Shown: in pieces, positions 16,848 to 33,226 of the stretch
How the letters are laid out: every line of letters begins with the position of its first letter
How positions within the stretch are numbered: the first letter of the stretch is position 1
Source of the DNA: Pseudomonadota bacterium
Lineage (GTDB): Bacteria > Pseudomonadota > Gammaproteobacteria > Burkholderiales > Burkholderiaceae_C
Assembly (NCBI GenBank): GCA_018261815.1
Contig: JAGTRL010000005.1
Coordinates: 1-39,448 of the forward strand
Length of the DNA: 39,448 bases
Direction of reading: 5' to 3'
The notes under the pieces: generated by a model
What the model saw: the letters and a program-made list of their open reading frames with translations, nothing else
Databases searched by the model: none
What the model was told of the DNA's origin: nothing
Position numbers and translations under genes: made by a program

Positions 16848-19785
16848 CGGCGGCGGGCGGCACACCGTACAGCGCCGCGACTGGCCATTCTCGCAGCACC
16901 TCGCTGAGCAGCAGCACGCCATCCCGCACGGCATGCTTGCGCATCGCGATGCGGTCTTCCAGCCAGGCCGTTGAAGATGTTCTGTCGTCGGGCCAGACGA
17001 TGGCGGTGTCGCCCCAGCAGTCGCCGACCGGCGCCGCCCCGACAACAGGCCGCAGTGTCGCCGCCAGCCGCGAGGCAATCACCACCAGCCAGCTCGCGCC
17101 ATCGCGCCGGGCGAAGGCCACGACGTGCTGCGCCGCGCTGCCGCGCACCGCGAGCGGCAGGTATTCGGCGCGACGCAGCATCGCCTCGGCATCGCGGCGC
17201 AACTGCAGCGCGCGCCACGTCACCCAGAACTTCGCCCGCCCGTCGACTGCGCCGGTGAGCCACTGCCCCAGCGCGACGGAACGTGCCGGTGCGTCGGCCA
17301 GCGCGGCGAGCGCCTGCGCCTCGTCGAGCAGCGCACCGCGGCGTTGGAAATCCACCGCACGGCGGTTGTCGGGGTCGACCAACGACAGCTCGATCGCCTC
17401 GTGCCCCTGATAGATGTCGGGAACGCCGGGCGACAGGCATTTCAGCAGCGCCATCGTCAGGCCGTTGAGCGCGCCGAACCAGGCCAGCGTCGCCACGTTC
17501 GCCTGCAGGTCAGGCAGGAACAGGTTGCTGTCGCGCCGCTGCAGCAACGCCTGCACGAAGGACGACAGCGCCGCCTCGTGGCCGGCGTGGGGATTGATCC
17601 AGCTGGTCACCACCTTGGCCTCGCGCACCGACTTCAGCATCACCTGTTCGATGCGCGACGCGTAGTCGGCCAGCGCCGCATCGTCGATGCCGCCGCACGG
17701 CAGGCTGCCGACCAGCAGCTGGTACAGCAGGTACTCGTCGTTGCGCGACGGTGCATCGCGGCCATCGACGGTGCGCTTGTGGCGGCGGTTCAGCCGCATC
17801 CAGCGCCGCACCGCCAGGCGCCACGCCGCCGGCATCTCGCTGATCACGTCGATGCGGCAGCGCACGTCCTCCGAGCGCTTGGCGTCGTGCGTCGTCGTGC
17901 ACAGCATCGTGCCCGGCCAATGCAGCGCGCGGTCGCGGGTGGCCGCATGGAAGGCCGATACCGACAGGCCGAACATCTCCGGGTCGCCGCCCACATCGTT
18001 CAGCGACACCAGCCGGTGGTGCCGGTACAGCGCCGTGTCCTCGATGCCCTTGGCCGCCACCGGCGCGGTGTACTGCTGCAAGCGACGCGTGAAGGCCAGG
18101 CAGCGCTCGCGCGCGCCGGGCGCGGCACCGGGCAGCGGGCGACCGAGCAGCACGCGCTTCAGGAAGTCGAACAGGCTGGTGTCGGCCCCGAGCGTGCGCC
18201 GTCGCGCCAGGCCCACGGCCCAGTCGACGAAGCGCCGGTCCTGGGCGCTGGGCTCGTCGACGATGTAGCTGCGGTACACCGGAAAGGCAGCCACCAGTTC
18301 GACCAGCGCGCGCCTCAGCACGCTGAAGGTGAAGTCGCGTGTGCGCCGGTCCTCGCGCGCCAGGCGCAGCAGCGAGTTCGACAACACGCCCAGCTCTCCC
18401 GCCAGCGGGCCTGCCATCACGATGCGCCTGCACAGCCAGCTCAGCGCCTCGAACTCCTGGGCCTCGTCGTGCACGGCCACGCGCCAGGCGCGATCCAGCC
18501 GCGCGCGGGCACGGTGATCGACGAGCAGCGCATTGACGACGTTGGCGAAGCGGTAGCCGGTGGTGCCATGCAGGGCCCAGTCGCGCGGCAGCTGCTCGTG
18601 CGGCGCGAGGATCTTCTCGGCGACCACGTAGAGCGGCCAGACCGCACGGCTGCCGGCGTCGCTGCCGCCCGGCTCGGCGCTGCCACGCAGCTGCGCATAG
18701 CGGGACTGCAGGCGGCGGAAGTAGGCCGCCGGGTCGGCCAGTCCGTCGGGATGGTCGATGCGCAGGCCGTCGATCGCCCCGTCGGCGGCCAACTGCAGGC
18801 TCAGCCGGTGCGTCGCCTCGAACACCTCCTCGCGTTCCTGGCGCAGCGCGGCGAGCTCGTTGACGTCGAAGAAGCGACGGTAGTTGATCTCGTCGCCGGC
18901 CACGCGCCAGTGCGCCAGACGGTAGGGCTGGGCATCGATCAGCGCGTCCAGCGCGTCGAAACTCGCGCGCTGGCCGACGCGGCCGTTCAGCTCGACGCGA
19001 AGCGATTCGATGCACTGGCGCAGCGGGGCCGACAGCGACACCAGCTCGGCCAGGCGCGAGCGCAGCGCCGGCAGCTCGTCGCGGCGCCTGGCGCGTGCTG
19101 CCACGCTGGCCGCATCGTGCGTCGGCAGCTGCGACAAGGCTGTCGCCAGCGTCTGCACCGCCGCACGGTGCACGTCGTCCCCCGGCAATCGCCGCATCGC
19201 GCGCATCAGCAGCGGGCCGAACGATGCCGGGTCGATCGGCAGGCGGTGCTCGAAGTAGTCGATGTCGAGACGGCCGCGGGTGGCATCGAAGCTCAGGCGC
19301 AGCTCGCCGCGCTCGAGCACGATGCCGTACTGGTCACCGAGGATCGGCAGCAGCACCTTGCCGCGCAGCGCCGGGTCGGGCACGGCCCAGTCGATGTCGA
19401 AGTGGTCGGCGTAGGCTGAAGCCTGGCCGCTTTCGAGTACGTCCAACCACCAGGCGTTGTCGTTGCCGAGCACGCCCATGTGGTTGGGCACGATGTCGAC
19501 CAGCAGGCCCATGCCGCGCGCATGCAGCTGCTCGACCAGCCGGTCGAAGTCGGCGCGCGTGCCCAGCTCCGGGTTCAGCGCTCCATGGTCGACGACGTCG
19601 TAGCCGTGCAGGCTGCCGGGGCGTGCGCGCAGCAGCGGCGACACGTACAGGTGGCTGATGCCCAGCGCGTCGAGGTACGGCAGCAGCGCGGCCGCCTGGG
19701 CGAAGCCGAAGCCGGCGTGCAGCTGCAGGCGGTAGGTGGCACGCGGCACCCGCGCCGCACGCGCCGGCTCGACGGTTGTGTTCAT
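16807..19785 (-). CDS. treY: Maltooligosyl trehalose synthase
   Basis: 992 residues. TreY (a GH13 enzyme) converts the reducing-end alpha-1,4 bond of a malto-oligosaccharide to an alpha,alpha-1,1 bond. The N-terminal ATYRLQLHAGFGF start, SHLYVSPLLRARPGSLHGYDVVD and IVPNHMGV are diagnostic. The catalytic region shows GLRIDHPDGLADP (nucleophile Asp) and VVAEKILAPHE (acid Glu), with TTHDAKRSEDVR further on. The family is about 700-950 residues long, so this one is at the long end. The ATG at 19785 overlaps the treZ stop as ATGA. Its product is the substrate of the preceding TreZ. Confidence 0.97.
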   Translation of the reverse strand: MNTTVEPARAARVPRATYRLQLHAGFGFAQAAALLPYLDALGISHLYVSPLLRARPGSLHGYDVVDHGALNPELGTRADFDRLVEQLHARGMGLLVDIVPNHMGVLGNDNAWWLDVLESGQASAYADHFDIDWAVPDPALRGKVLLPILGDQYGIVLERGELRLSFDATRGRLDIDYFEHRLPIDPASFGPLLMRAMRRLPGDDVHRAAVQTLATALSQLPTHDAASVAARARRRDELPALRSRLAELVSLSAPLRQCIESLRVELNGRVGQRASFDALDALIDAQPYRLAHWRVAGDEINYRRFFDVNELAALRQEREEVFEATHRLSLQLAADGAIDGLRIDHPDGLADPAAYFRRLQSRYAQLRGSAEPGGSDAGSRAVWPLYVVAEKILAPHEQLPRDWALHGTTGYRFANVVNALLVDHRARARLDRAWRVAVHDEAQEFEALSWLCRRIVMAGPLAGELGVLSNSLLRLAREDRRTRDFTFSVLRRALVELVAAFPVYRSYIVDEPSAQDRRFVDWAVGLARRRTLGADTSLFDFLKRVLLGRPLPGAAPGARERCLAFTRRLQQYTAPVAAKGIEDTALYRHHRLVSLNDVGGDPEMFGLSVSAFHAATRDRALHWPGTMLCTTTHDAKRSEDVRCRIDVISEMPAAWRLAVRRWMRLNRRHKRTVDGRDAPSRNDEYLLYQLLVGSLPCGGIDDAALADYASRIEQVMLKSVREAKVVTSWINPHAGHEAALSSFVQALLQRRDSNLFLPDLQANVATLAWFGALNGLTMALLKCLSPGVPDIYQGHEAIELSLVDPDNRRAVDFQRRGALLDEAQALAALADAPARSVALGQWLTGAVDGRAKFWVTWRALQLRRDAEAMLRRAEYLPLAVRGSAAQHVVAFARRDGASWLVVIASRLAATLRPVVGAAPVGDCWGDTAIVWPDDRTSSTAWLEDRIAMRKHAVRDGVLLLSEVLREWPVAALYGVPPAADAVDRPLATTADR

Positions 19786-21616
19786 CCTGGCTGCCGCGAG
19801 ACGATCACCGACCAAGGCGGCAGGCCGCTTGCAGCGTCGTGCGTGCGGTACACCACATGTCCCGGCACCTGCCCGGCCAACGCCGAAGGCCCCGATGCAT
19901 CGGCCAGCTGCGCCAGCAGGTGCCAGCGATGACCCCCGCCCAGCGGCCAGTTGAGCTGCAGGGTGCCCGGCGACGGCTCGGCCCAGGTGCCGCTGCCTGC
20001 CGCGGCCAGATGCGGCATCAGCTCGGCATGGCGCAGCCGCAGCAGCCGCGTGGTCAGCGCCAGCCAAGCGGCATGCGGTGCGCGCCGCCGTTCGCGCCGA
20101 TCGAGCCGGCTGCGGCGAAAGGTGTCTTGCGCATTCGGGTCGGGGATCGCGGCACGCGCTTGCGCATCGGCAAAGCGGGCGAAGCGGCCGAACTCGTTGC
20201 GCCGGCCTTCGGTGACGTCACGAGCCAGATCGCCTTCGAAGTCACAGAAATACATGAACGGCGTACGGGCGCCCCACTCCTCGCCCATGAACAGCAATGG
20301 CGGCGACGGCGACAGCAGCAGGCAGGCCACCAGCGCGCGCAGCGCGGCCTCGCGTCCGCAGGCCGCCGCGAGCATGCCGATGCGCTCGCCCTGCGCGCGG
20401 TTGCCGATCTGGTCGTGCGTCTGCAGCGCATTGACGAAGGCCAGTGGCGGCAGCTGCGTCGATGGCGTACCGCGCGGGCCGCCGCCATAGACAGAGAACT
20501 CGCCCTGGTACGAAAAGCCCTCGGCCAGCGCGCGCCCGAGGTGGCGCAGCGGTGCATCGGCATAGTCGGCGTAGTAGCCGTCGTGCTCGCCGGTGGCCAG
20601 CACGTGCATCGCGTGGTGGGCATCGTCGTTCCATTGCGCGTCGGCCAGGCGCGCACGGCCCGCGCCGTCGCGCGCCAGACGCTCCGCGTCGTTGGCATGG
20701 TTCTCCACGATCACATGCACGTGGCGCGAATCGCCGACCACGCGCCGCACACGCTGCGCCAGCTCGTCGGCGAAGTGCAGCGCAGACCGGTCGTGCATCG
20801 CATGCACGGCATCGATGCGCAGTCCGTCGAGGTGGAACTCCTCTATCCAGTACAGCGCGTTGTGGATGAAGAAGTCGCGCACCGTGCCGCGCTGTGGCCC
20901 GTCGAAGGCGATCGCCGCGCCCCATGGCGTGTTCACCGCCGGGTCGAAGAAGGCGCCGCCGGCATAGGCATGCAGGTAGTTGCCGTCGGGGCCGAAGTGG
21001 TTGTAGACGACGTCGAGCAGCACCATCAGTCCGCGCGCATGCGCGGCGGCGACGAGCTGCTTCAGGTCGTCGGGGCTGCCATAGCTCGCCTCGGGTGCGT
21101 ACAGCAGCACGCCGTCGTAGCCCCAGCCGCGCCGGCCCGGGAAGTCGGCCACCGGCATCAGCTCGATGGCGGTGACACCGAGCGCGACCAGCTCGTCCAG
21201 GCGTTCGATGGCCGCGCGGAAGCTGCCCTGGCGTGTGAAACAGCCGATGTGCAACTCGTAGATCACGGCCTCGTGCCAGGGCCTGCCGCGCCAGGCGCCG
21301 TCAGGCCAGTCGAATGCGGCCGGATCGACGAGCTGGCTCGGGCGGTGCACGTCGTCGGGGTTGCATCGCGACGCGGGGTCGGGCACCACCAGGCCGCCGT
21401 CGATGCGGTAGGCATAGCGCAGCCCCGGCTGCGCGTCTTCGAGCCGAAGCTCGAACCAGCCGCCGCCAAGCGCCGGCATCGCGTCGACGCGCCCGGCCTG
21501 GCGGCCTGCACCCGGCCGCAGCAGTTCGACCCGCCCGGCCCCCGGCGCCCAGAGGCGGAAGCGCGCCCCACCCCCCGGCAGCAGCTGCGCACCGAAGGGC
21601 ATGTCGTGCGCGCGCT

Positions 21617-21620
<4 letters not shown>
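19782..21620 (-). CDS. treZ: Malto-oligosyltrehalose trehalohydrolase
   Basis: 612 residues. TreZ releases free trehalose from maltooligosyl trehalose made by TreY. It has an N-terminal CBM48-like beta domain (about 1-100, [11 protein letters not shown]), then the GH13 barrel: [50 protein letters not shown] (nucleophile Asp near 269), VIVENHAND (Glu near 304) and [16 protein letters not shown], a signature of the TreZ subfamily. The ATG at 21620 overlaps the glgX stop as ATGA; longer starts upstream lie within glgX. Confidence 0.97.
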
Positions 21621-23755
<2,135 letters not shown>

Positions 23756-23783
23756 CGCGCCGCCAGCGCTGTCGGCATCTGCT

Positions 23784-24475
23784 TCAGCGCGGCCCAGGCC
23801 CGGGGCCGTCGCGGTCGCGCGGGAACCAGCGTTCGATCAGTGCGGCGGCGCGGTCCCTGCCGCCGATGCCGAAGGCCAGCGCCAGGGCGACCACCACGCC
23901 GCCGAGCAGGATCAGGAAGGTCTGCTGGATCAGGCCGCCGCCGACGTCGAGGTGGTCGATGGCCAGCAGCACGACGAAGACCATCACGCCGTACTGCATC
24001 AGCCGGCCCAGCAGCTCGCCGTCGGCGATGTCGGCGCCGCGGCAGTAGGTCTGTACGCTGCGGCCGGCAAAGCGCGCGAAGTAGCTGCCGAAGACCACCA
24101 CCAGCAGTGCGACCAGAAGCTTGGGCACGAACAGCAGCACGCGCCCCAGCAGATCGGTCACCTGGTCGAGGCCGAGGCTGTTGGACGCGATGATCAGCGA
24201 CGCCAGGATCACCAGCAGGTAGGCGATCGCGCCGAACAGATCGGTGGTGTCCTTCTCGGTGCCGCCTTGCTGCAGGAAGCTGTCGATGCCGGCGCGCTCG
24301 GTGAGCACATGGAAGTTCAACGCGCGCAGCGCCTTGACGACCGCCAGGCGCGCGCCCTTGGCGAACAGCCAGCCCAGCAGCAGCACGATCAGCGCCGTGC
24401 CCAGCCGCGGCAGGAACACACCGACCTGGTGCAGCAGTGCGCGCAGCGAATCCACGACCATGTTCAGCTCTTGCA

Positions 24476-24476
<1 letters not shown>
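23784..24476 (-). CDS. Small MscS-like membrane protein inside the operon
   Basis: 230 residues with four or five hydrophobic segments (about residues 20-40, 82-100, 115-142, 160-180 and 190-208). The [21 protein letters not shown] segment and the [20 protein letters not shown] repeat fit the conserved helix repeat found in membrane proteins related to mechanosensitive channels; the soluble beta domain of MscS is absent. It may be a channel or accessory membrane protein. Its ATG shares a base with the treS stop (TGATG), so it is translationally coupled to treS. Why it sits between carbohydrate enzymes is unknown; osmotic release of trehalose is one guess. Confidence 0.75.
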
Positions 24477-27838
<3,362 letters not shown>

Positions 27839-27857
27839 GCGTGGGGCCCCGCTGGCA

Positions 27858-29888
27858 TCAGAGGAAGTAGTCGAAATCGTTCTCGCGGCGCAGCCGCGAG
27901 CGCAATTGCATCACGTGCGCCGGGCAGCGCTGCGGGTCGAGGCTGACATAGTTGCGCGGCCCCTGCCACAGGAAGTGGGCGCCGGTCAGCACGTCGTGCA
28001 TCTGGTAGGCCTGCTTCGCCTCGAGGCCCAGCGCCGGCAGGTCCAGATTCAGCCAGCCGCTTTGCACATGGTGCGGGTCGAGGTTGACCACGCAGACGAC
28101 GACGTTCGAGCCGTCCGGCGTCGACTTGGCATAGGCGATCATCTGCTCGTTGTCGATGCCGATGAACTGCAGGCCGGTGTCCTGCTGCAGCGCCGGGTTG
28201 TCGCGACGGGTCTTGTTGAGCAGCGCGATGAACGCCGCCAGCGACGCCGGGTCGTCGCGGTTCCAGACGCGCTGCTCGAACTTTTCGGAGTCGAGGTATT
28301 CCTCGCCGCCGGGGCGCAGCGCCTGGGCCTCGAGCAGTTCGAAGGCCGGGCCATAGATGCCATAGTTTCCGGCCAGCGTGGCCGCCAGCGACACCCGCGC
28401 CATGAACACCGCGCGGCCGCCCCACTGCAGCGCGGCGGGCAGGATGTCGGGCGTGTTCGGCCAGGCGTTTGGCCGGAAGTAGTCGCGGCCCGGGCCGCGC
28501 GCCAGTTCGGTGAAGTACTCGGTCAGTTCCTGCTTGGTGTTGCGCCAGCTGAAGTAGGTGTAGGACTGGCTGAAGCCGAGCTTGGCCAGCCGGTGCATCA
28601 CCTTCGGCCGGGTGAAGGCCTCGGACAGGAAGATCACCTCCGGATGCCGCTCGCGTACCGTGCGGATGGCCCATTCCCAGAAGCCGAAGGATTTGGTGTG
28701 AGGGTTGTCGACGCGGAAGATCTTCACGCCTTGCGCGATCCAGAACTCGAACACGCCGGCCAGCGCCTGCCACATCGCCGCCCAGCCCTCGCTCTCGAAG
28801 TCGAAGGGATAGATGTCCTGGTACTTCTTGGGCGGGTTCTCGGCATACTGGATGCTGCCGTCGGCACGCCGGCGGAACCACTGCGGGTGCTCGCGCACCC
28901 ACGGGTGGTCCGGCGCGCACTGGAACGCGATGTCCATCGCGATCTCGATGCCGTGTTCGCCGGCGCGCCGCACCAGCCGACGAAAGTCGTCGAGCGTGCC
29001 CAGCGCCGGCAGGATCTCCAGGTGCCCGCCCTCGTCGGCGCCGATGGCCCACGGGCTGCCCAGGTCCTGCGGCGTGGGTTGCAGCGTGTTGTTGCGGCCC
29101 TTGCGGTTGATGCGGCCGATCGGATGGATCGGCGGGAAGTACAGCACGTCGAAGCCCATGCCGGCGACATAGGGCAGCCAGGCTTCGCAGTCGGCAAAGG
29201 TGCCGTGCCGCGACAGCTCGGGCGAGGCCGAGCGCGGGAAGAACTCGTACCAGCTGGAGAAGCGCGCGCGCTCGCGCTCGACCGACAGCGGCAGCTCGGG
29301 GGCGTAGGTCCGCGCATGGCGCAGGTCCGGGTGGCGCGAGGCGACCGCGGCGCGCGCCTCGTCCATGCCCAAGCGCTGCAGTTCGCCGGCAGCGGCACCG
29401 CCTTGCGCCGCGCGCTGCAGATCCTGCGCCCAGGCCTGCAGCAGGACCGCATCGCTGCCGGGCCCGGCGCGCTGCGCGGCCTGCTCGATCAGCGCCGCGC
29501 CGGTCAGCGCGGCCAGGTGCAGGTCATCGATGTCGACGCGCCGGCTGAAATCGTGCCGCCACGACAGGAAGGGGTCGACCCAGGCGCGCACCGTGTACCC
29601 CCAGCTGCCGAGCGCGTCGGCGACGAAGCTCGCGCGCCAGCGGTCGTTGCCCAGCAGCTTCATGGTCACGCTGCGCCAGCCCGGCTCGCCGGCCGGCCGC
29701 CACAGCAGGCTGCAGGCCACCACGTCGTGGCCGTCGGCGAAGCAGTCGGCCTCGACGATCACCTCGTCGCCGAGCACGCGCTTGACGGCAAAGCGGCCGC
29801 CGTCGATCGCCGGGCTGAGGCCCTCGATGACGACGCGCACGCGGCCATCGGTGGCATCGACCGGCTCGGCTGGGGGCAATGCGTTCAT
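27858..29888 (-). CDS. glgE: Alpha-1,4-glucan:maltose-1-phosphate maltosyltransferase
   Basis: 676 residues, as usual for GlgE. It transfers maltose from maltose 1-phosphate to the end of an alpha-1,4-glucan. N-terminal beta domain (about 20-130), then helical insertion and GH13 barrel: [62 protein letters not shown] (nucleophile Asp near 392), [13 protein letters not shown] (Glu near 421). These are the GlgE subfamily motifs and separate it from amylases. The ATG at 29888 overlaps the glgB stop as ATGA. It links the TreS-maltokinase product to GlgB. Confidence 0.97.
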   Translation of the reverse strand: MNALPPAEPVDATDGRVRVVIEGLSPAIDGGRFAVKRVLGDEVIVEADCFADGHDVVACSLLWRPAGEPGWRSVTMKLLGNDRWRASFVADALGSWGYTVRAWVDPFLSWRHDFSRRVDIDDLHLAALTGAALIEQAAQRAGPGSDAVLLQAWAQDLQRAAQGGAAAGELQRLGMDEARAAVASRHPDLRHARTYAPELPLSVERERARFSSWYEFFPRSASPELSRHGTFADCEAWLPYVAGMGFDVLYFPPIHPIGRINRKGRNNTLQPTPQDLGSPWAIGADEGGHLEILPALGTLDDFRRLVRRAGEHGIEIAMDIAFQCAPDHPWVREHPQWFRRRADGSIQYAENPPKKYQDIYPFDFESEGWAAMWQALAGVFEFWIAQGVKIFRVDNPHTKSFGFWEWAIRTVRERHPEVIFLSEAFTRPKVMHRLAKLGFSQSYTYFSWRNTKQELTEYFTELARGPGRDYFRPNAWPNTPDILPAALQWGGRAVFMARVSLAATLAGNYGIYGPAFELLEAQALRPGGEEYLDSEKFEQRVWNRDDPASLAAFIALLNKTRRDNPALQQDTGLQFIGIDNEQMIAYAKSTPDGSNVVVCVVNLDPHHVQSGWLNLDLPALGLEAKQAYQMHDVLTGAHFLWQGPRNYVSLDPQRCPAHVMQLRSRLRRENDFDYFL

Positions 29889-31801
29889 TGACTGGGGCCT
29901 TCCGCGGAATCCGGCTCGAACATCAGCAGGCCCAGCGGCGGCAACGTCAGGTTCAGCGCGTGGTAGCGGCCGTGCGCGCACACCGGCACCGTGTCGACGC
30001 CGCCCTGGTTGCCGACGCCGCTGCCGCCGTAGAGTGCGGCGTCGCTGTTCATGCGCTCGCGCCAGCGTCCTGCGCGCGGCACGCCGACCAGATAGTCGGC
30101 GCGCGGCAACGGCGTGAAGTTGGCCACCACCAGCAGCAGCCGGCCGTCGCGCGACTTGCGCAGCCAGCTCAGCACGCTGTTCTCGGCATCGTTGCAGTCG
30201 ACCCATTCGAAGCCGCCCGCTTCGCAATCGCGGTTGTGCAGCGCCGGGTTCTCGCGCAGCAGCCGGTTCAGGTCTTCGACCCAGCGCGCGATGCCGGCAT
30301 GGGCCGGATCGTCGAGAAGTTCCCAGTCGAGCTGGCGGTCGTGCGACCACTCGCGCCACTGGCCGAACTCGCAGCCCATGAACAGCAGCTTCTTGCCCGG
30401 GTGGGCCCACATGTGGCCGAGCAGCAGGCGCAGGTTGGCCCGCTTTTGCCAGTCGTCGCCGGGCATCCTGCCGATCAGCGAACCCTTGCCGTGCACGACC
30501 TCGTCGTGCGACAGCGGCAGCATGAAGTTCTCGCTGAACGCATACACCAGCGAGAAGGTCATCTGCCCATGGTGCCAGCGGCGGTACACCGGGTCCTCTT
30601 GCATGTAGGCCAGCGTGTCGTGCATCCAGCCCATGTTCCACTTCATGCCGAAACCCAAGCCGCCCAGATAGACCGGGCGCGACACCATCGGCCAAGCCGT
30701 GGACTCCTCGGCGATGGTCTGTGCGCCCGGATGATCGCGATAGACGGCCTCGTTGAGCAAACGCAGGAACGAGATGGCTTCGAGATTCTCGCGGCCGCCG
30801 AAGCGGTTGGGGATCCACTCGCCTGCATTGCGCGAATAGTCCAGGTACAGCATCGACGCGACGGCATCGACGCGCAGCGCGTCGATGTGGAATTCGTCGA
30901 GCCAGTACAGCGCGCTCGACAGCAGGAAGGAGCGCACCTCGTTGCGGCCGTAGTTGAAGATCGACGAGTTCCACTCCGGATGGAAGCCCTGGCGCGGGTC
31001 TTCGTGTTCGTACAGGTGGGTGCCATCGAACTGCGCCAGGCCATGCGCGTCCGCCGGGAAATGCGAAGGCACCCAGTCGAGGATCACGCCGATGCCGGCC
31101 TGGTGCAGCACATCGACCATCGCCTTGAAGTCCTCGGGCGTGCCGTAGCGGGCGGTCGGCGCGAAGTAGCCCGTGGTCTGGTAGCCCCATGAACCGTAGA
31201 ACGGGTGCTCGGTCACGGGCAGCAACTCGACATGCGTGAAGCCCAGACGCTGCACGTATTCGACGAGCCTGGCCGCCGCGTCGCGGTAGCCGAGCATGGC
31301 GCCGTCGGCAGCGCGCCGCCACGACCCCAGATGCACCTCGTAGACGGCGATCGGCGCATCCAGCGCGGTCTTCGCGGCGCGCTGTTCCATCCACAGCGAG
31401 TCGTGCCAGTCGAAGGGCACAGGCTCGTGCACCACCGAGCCGGTCGCCGGCGGGCATTCGGCGCGGCGCGCGAACGGGTCGGCCTTCTCCAGCCACTGCC
31501 CATCCCGTGTGCGGATGGCGAACTTGTAGCCCTGACCGGGCAACACGCCCGACAGCTCGAGTTCCCAGATGCCGCTGCCGTCGCTGCGGGCCTTCGCCGG
31601 AGCGGCATCACGCTGCCAATTGTTGAAGTCGCCCATCACCGACACCGCCTGGGCATTCGGCGCCCAGACGACGAAGCGTGCGTCGCTACCCGCCGCCGTG
31701 CATCCGAAACGGCGGTACAGGCGGCCGTGGGTGCCTTCGCGAAACAGGTGGATGTCCTGCTCGCCGAAGCGCGCGCTCTCGATGCCCGGGTTCAGTTTCA
31801 T
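29885..31801 (-). CDS. glgB: 1,4-alpha-glucan branching enzyme
   Basis: 638 residues. GlgB introduces alpha-1,6 branches into the glucan. It carries one CBM48 domain (about 25-115, [21 protein letters not shown]), then the GH13 barrel: [57 protein letters not shown] (nucleophile Asp near 310), TIAEEST (Glu near 363) and [14 protein letters not shown]. It lacks the extra N-terminal beta domain of the 728-residue E. coli enzyme, a common short form. Its ATG overlaps the stop of the small upstream gene. Confidence 0.97.
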   Translation of the reverse strand: MKLNPGIESARFGEQDIHLFREGTHGRLYRRFGCTAAGSDARFVVWAPNAQAVSVMGDFNNWQRDAAPAKARSDGSGIWELELSGVLPGQGYKFAIRTRDGQWLEKADPFARRAECPPATGSVVHEPVPFDWHDSLWMEQRAAKTALDAPIAVYEVHLGSWRRAADGAMLGYRDAAARLVEYVQRLGFTHVELLPVTEHPFYGSWGYQTTGYFAPTARYGTPEDFKAMVDVLHQAGIGVILDWVPSHFPADAHGLAQFDGTHLYEHEDPRQGFHPEWNSSIFNYGRNEVRSFLLSSALYWLDEFHIDALRVDAVASMLYLDYSRNAGEWIPNRFGGRENLEAISFLRLLNEAVYRDHPGAQTIAEESTAWPMVSRPVYLGGLGFGMKWNMGWMHDTLAYMQEDPVYRRWHHGQMTFSLVYAFSENFMLPLSHDEVVHGKGSLIGRMPGDDWQKRANLRLLLGHMWAHPGKKLLFMGCEFGQWREWSHDRQLDWELLDDPAHAGIARWVEDLNRLLRENPALHNRDCEAGGFEWVDCNDAENSVLSWLRKSRDGRLLLVVANFTPLPRADYLVGVPRAGRWRERMNSDAALYGGSGVGNQGGVDTVPVCAHGRYHALNLTLPPLGLLMFEPDSAEGPSQ

Positions 31802-32124
31802 GTTCGGCCGGCCTGTCGGGCGACGCAGGCCTGCAGTTCGTGCAACAGGCCGGCAAAGGTTCGCTCCACCTCCGCCGCACGGCGCATCGGCTCGTCCAGA
31901 CTGCGCGTCAGGCCCACCAGGCGATGGGTGTCTGCGCTCATGTAGAGCTGGCCGATCTGCTCCGCCGCGGCACGGTAGTGCTCCTCTGCACCCCGTGCAT
32001 GGCGCACCAACTCAGCCAGCACCGGAGCGCTCGCGTCCTGCAACTCGTGCCGGTCGAGTGTCAGCGTCCGGCGCGTCATCGGCAGCGCTGCCGCGCTGAG
32101 CACGGAGTCGTCGGGTCGATCCAC
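31798..32124 (-). CDS. Small helical protein, first gene of the glucan operon
   Basis: 108 residues from a GTG at 32124, or 93 from an ATG at 32079. I do not recognise the family. The chain has no membrane segment and is mostly amphipathic helix with heptad-like Ala/Leu spacing and many charged residues ([40 protein letters not shown]), suggesting a helical bundle or coiled coil. AAGGAG lies ten bases before the GTG and no site precedes the 32079 ATG, so I prefer GTG. The stop overlaps glgB as ATGA, which supports it being translated. A 17-codon reading frame with the same ribosome site overlaps its front. It may be an assembly or regulatory partner of the glucan enzymes (guess). Confidence 0.65.
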   Translation of the reverse strand: MDRPDDSVLSAAALPMTRRTLTLDRHELQDASAPVLAELVRHARGAEEHYRAAAEQIGQLYMSADTHRLVGLTRSLDEPMRRAAEVERTFAGLLHELQACVARQAGRT

Positions 32125-32129
32125 CTCAT
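32076..32129 (-). other. Possible 17-codon leader ORF
   Basis: An ATG at 32129 has the best-placed ribosome-binding site here (AAGGAG, five bases away). It opens a frame of 17 codons, [17 protein letters not shown], whose TGA overlaps the ATG at 32079 of the small operon gene as ATGA. It could be a leader peptide coupled to the gene downstream, or the ATG could belong to the small gene if a base were missing from the sequence. No homology is known to me. Confidence 0.35.
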
Positions 32130-32171
32130 GTCGTCTCCTTCTAATCAGCGGCAACCTTAGTTTTTCATCGC

Positions 32172-32209
32172 TGCAAAGTAAACTGCAAATTTGCAAGACG
32201 TAGTTTGCA
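32172..32209. promoter_or_regulatory. Cluster of TGCAAA half-sites between LysR gene and glucan operon
   Basis: The hexamer TGCAAA occurs at 32172-32177 and 32184-32189, and its complement TTTGCA at 32190-32195 and 32204-32209. The middle pair forms a perfect 12-base palindrome (32184-32195) that also fits the T-N11-A rule of LysR-type sites (T 32184, A 32196). It lies in the 90-base gap between divergent genes, starting ten bases before the lysR ATG, as expected for an autoregulated LysR operator. No convincing core promoter was seen on either strand. Confidence 0.55.
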
Positions 32210-32218
32210 TTCCTGAAA

Positions 32219-33136
32219 ATGAGCTCCAACCGCACCGCGCGGCCATCGCTGGCATGGTCGGACTTCCTGGTGGTCCATGCGATCGCGCGCCATGGCAGTG
32301 TCGCCAAGGCCACCACGCCGCTGGGCATGTCGCACGCAACCCTGCTGCGTCGCCTGGAGCAGATCGAGACGCGCATGCAGACGCCTCTGTTCGAACGTGT
32401 GCGCGGCCAGTACACGCTCACCGCCGCCGGCCACGAAATCGAACAGGCGGCGCGAGCGATCGAGCCCATCGCCATGGCCGCCGAGACGCGCGCGCGCGGC
32501 ACGGATCCGCGGCCCAGCGGCGAGGTGCGCCTGAACACCTCGTCGATCATTGCCACCCACCTGCTGCCGGTGGTGCTGGCGCAGTTCGGTACCGCGTTTC
32601 CTGAAGTGCGCATCGAACTGTCGACCTCGCGCGACCATGTCAACCTGCGGCGCCGCGATGCCGACGTGGCGCTGCGCATCGCCGACACCGTGCCCGACTG
32701 GCTGGTCGGGCGCGAACTCGGCCTGTTGCGCTTCAAGATCTATGCGCGCCGCAGCGGACGCACGGCAGTACCGCTGCGCGACGTGGCCGAACTGAGCCGG
32801 CAACGCCGCTGGATCGCCTTCGAGCGCGATGCCATCGATCAGAAGTTCGATCGCTGGCTGGCGTCGGAGGTCCCGGATGCACACGTCGTGCTGCGCGTCG
32901 ACAACTTCACGCATGCTGCGGCGATGGCTCGTGCGGGCCTGGGCATCGCGCTGCTGCCCACATTCATCGAGGGCAGCCTGGTGGACCTGCAGCCCCTGAC
33001 CGCGCCGATCGCGGCACTGGACACACCGCTATGGCTGGTGACGCATGCAGAGTTGCGCAACGTCCCGCGCATCCAGGTGATGTTGCGCGCCTTCGGTCCG
33101 GCGCTGGCGAATCGGCTTGCCCGCATGCGCGCCTGA
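32219..33136 (+). CDS. LysR family transcriptional regulator
   Basis: 305 residues, the normal LysR length. The N-terminal winged helix-turn-helix covers about residues 12-70 (FLVVHAIARHGSVAKATTPLG, SHATLLRRLEQIE, PLFERVRGQYTLTAAG) and the substrate-binding domain about 95-300. It is divergent from the trehalose/glucan operon with a palindromic site between them, and upstream of a broken TauD-type gene. LysR proteins commonly control the divergent neighbour, so it may regulate the operon, or it may be left from a lost TauD pathway. Ligand unknown. No good ribosome site precedes the ATG. Confidence 0.92.
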   Translation: MSSNRTARPSLAWSDFLVVHAIARHGSVAKATTPLGMSHATLLRRLEQIETRMQTPLFERVRGQYTLTAAGHEIEQAARAIEPIAMAAETRARGTDPRPSGEVRLNTSSIIATHLLPVVLAQFGTAFPEVRIELSTSRDHVNLRRRDADVALRIADTVPDWLVGRELGLLRFKIYARRSGRTAVPLRDVAELSRQRRWIAFERDAIDQKFDRWLASEVPDAHVVLRVDNFTHAAAMARAGLGIALLPTFIEGSLVDLQPLTAPIAALDTPLWLVTHAELRNVPRIQVMLRAFGPALANRLARMRA

Positions 33137-33226
33137 ACGCCTGCGCATGCGCCCTCCACCTTGGGCCTGCCAACGACACCGCACGCCACAGTGGGCGAAC
33201 CCAAGGCACGCGGACACGCAGACACC

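Noticed and set aside
33159-33206. Inverted repeat CCTTGGG ... CCCAAGG after lysR
   Set aside because: Seven-pair arms 34 bases apart with no T-tract and little inner pairing; too weak to call a terminator.
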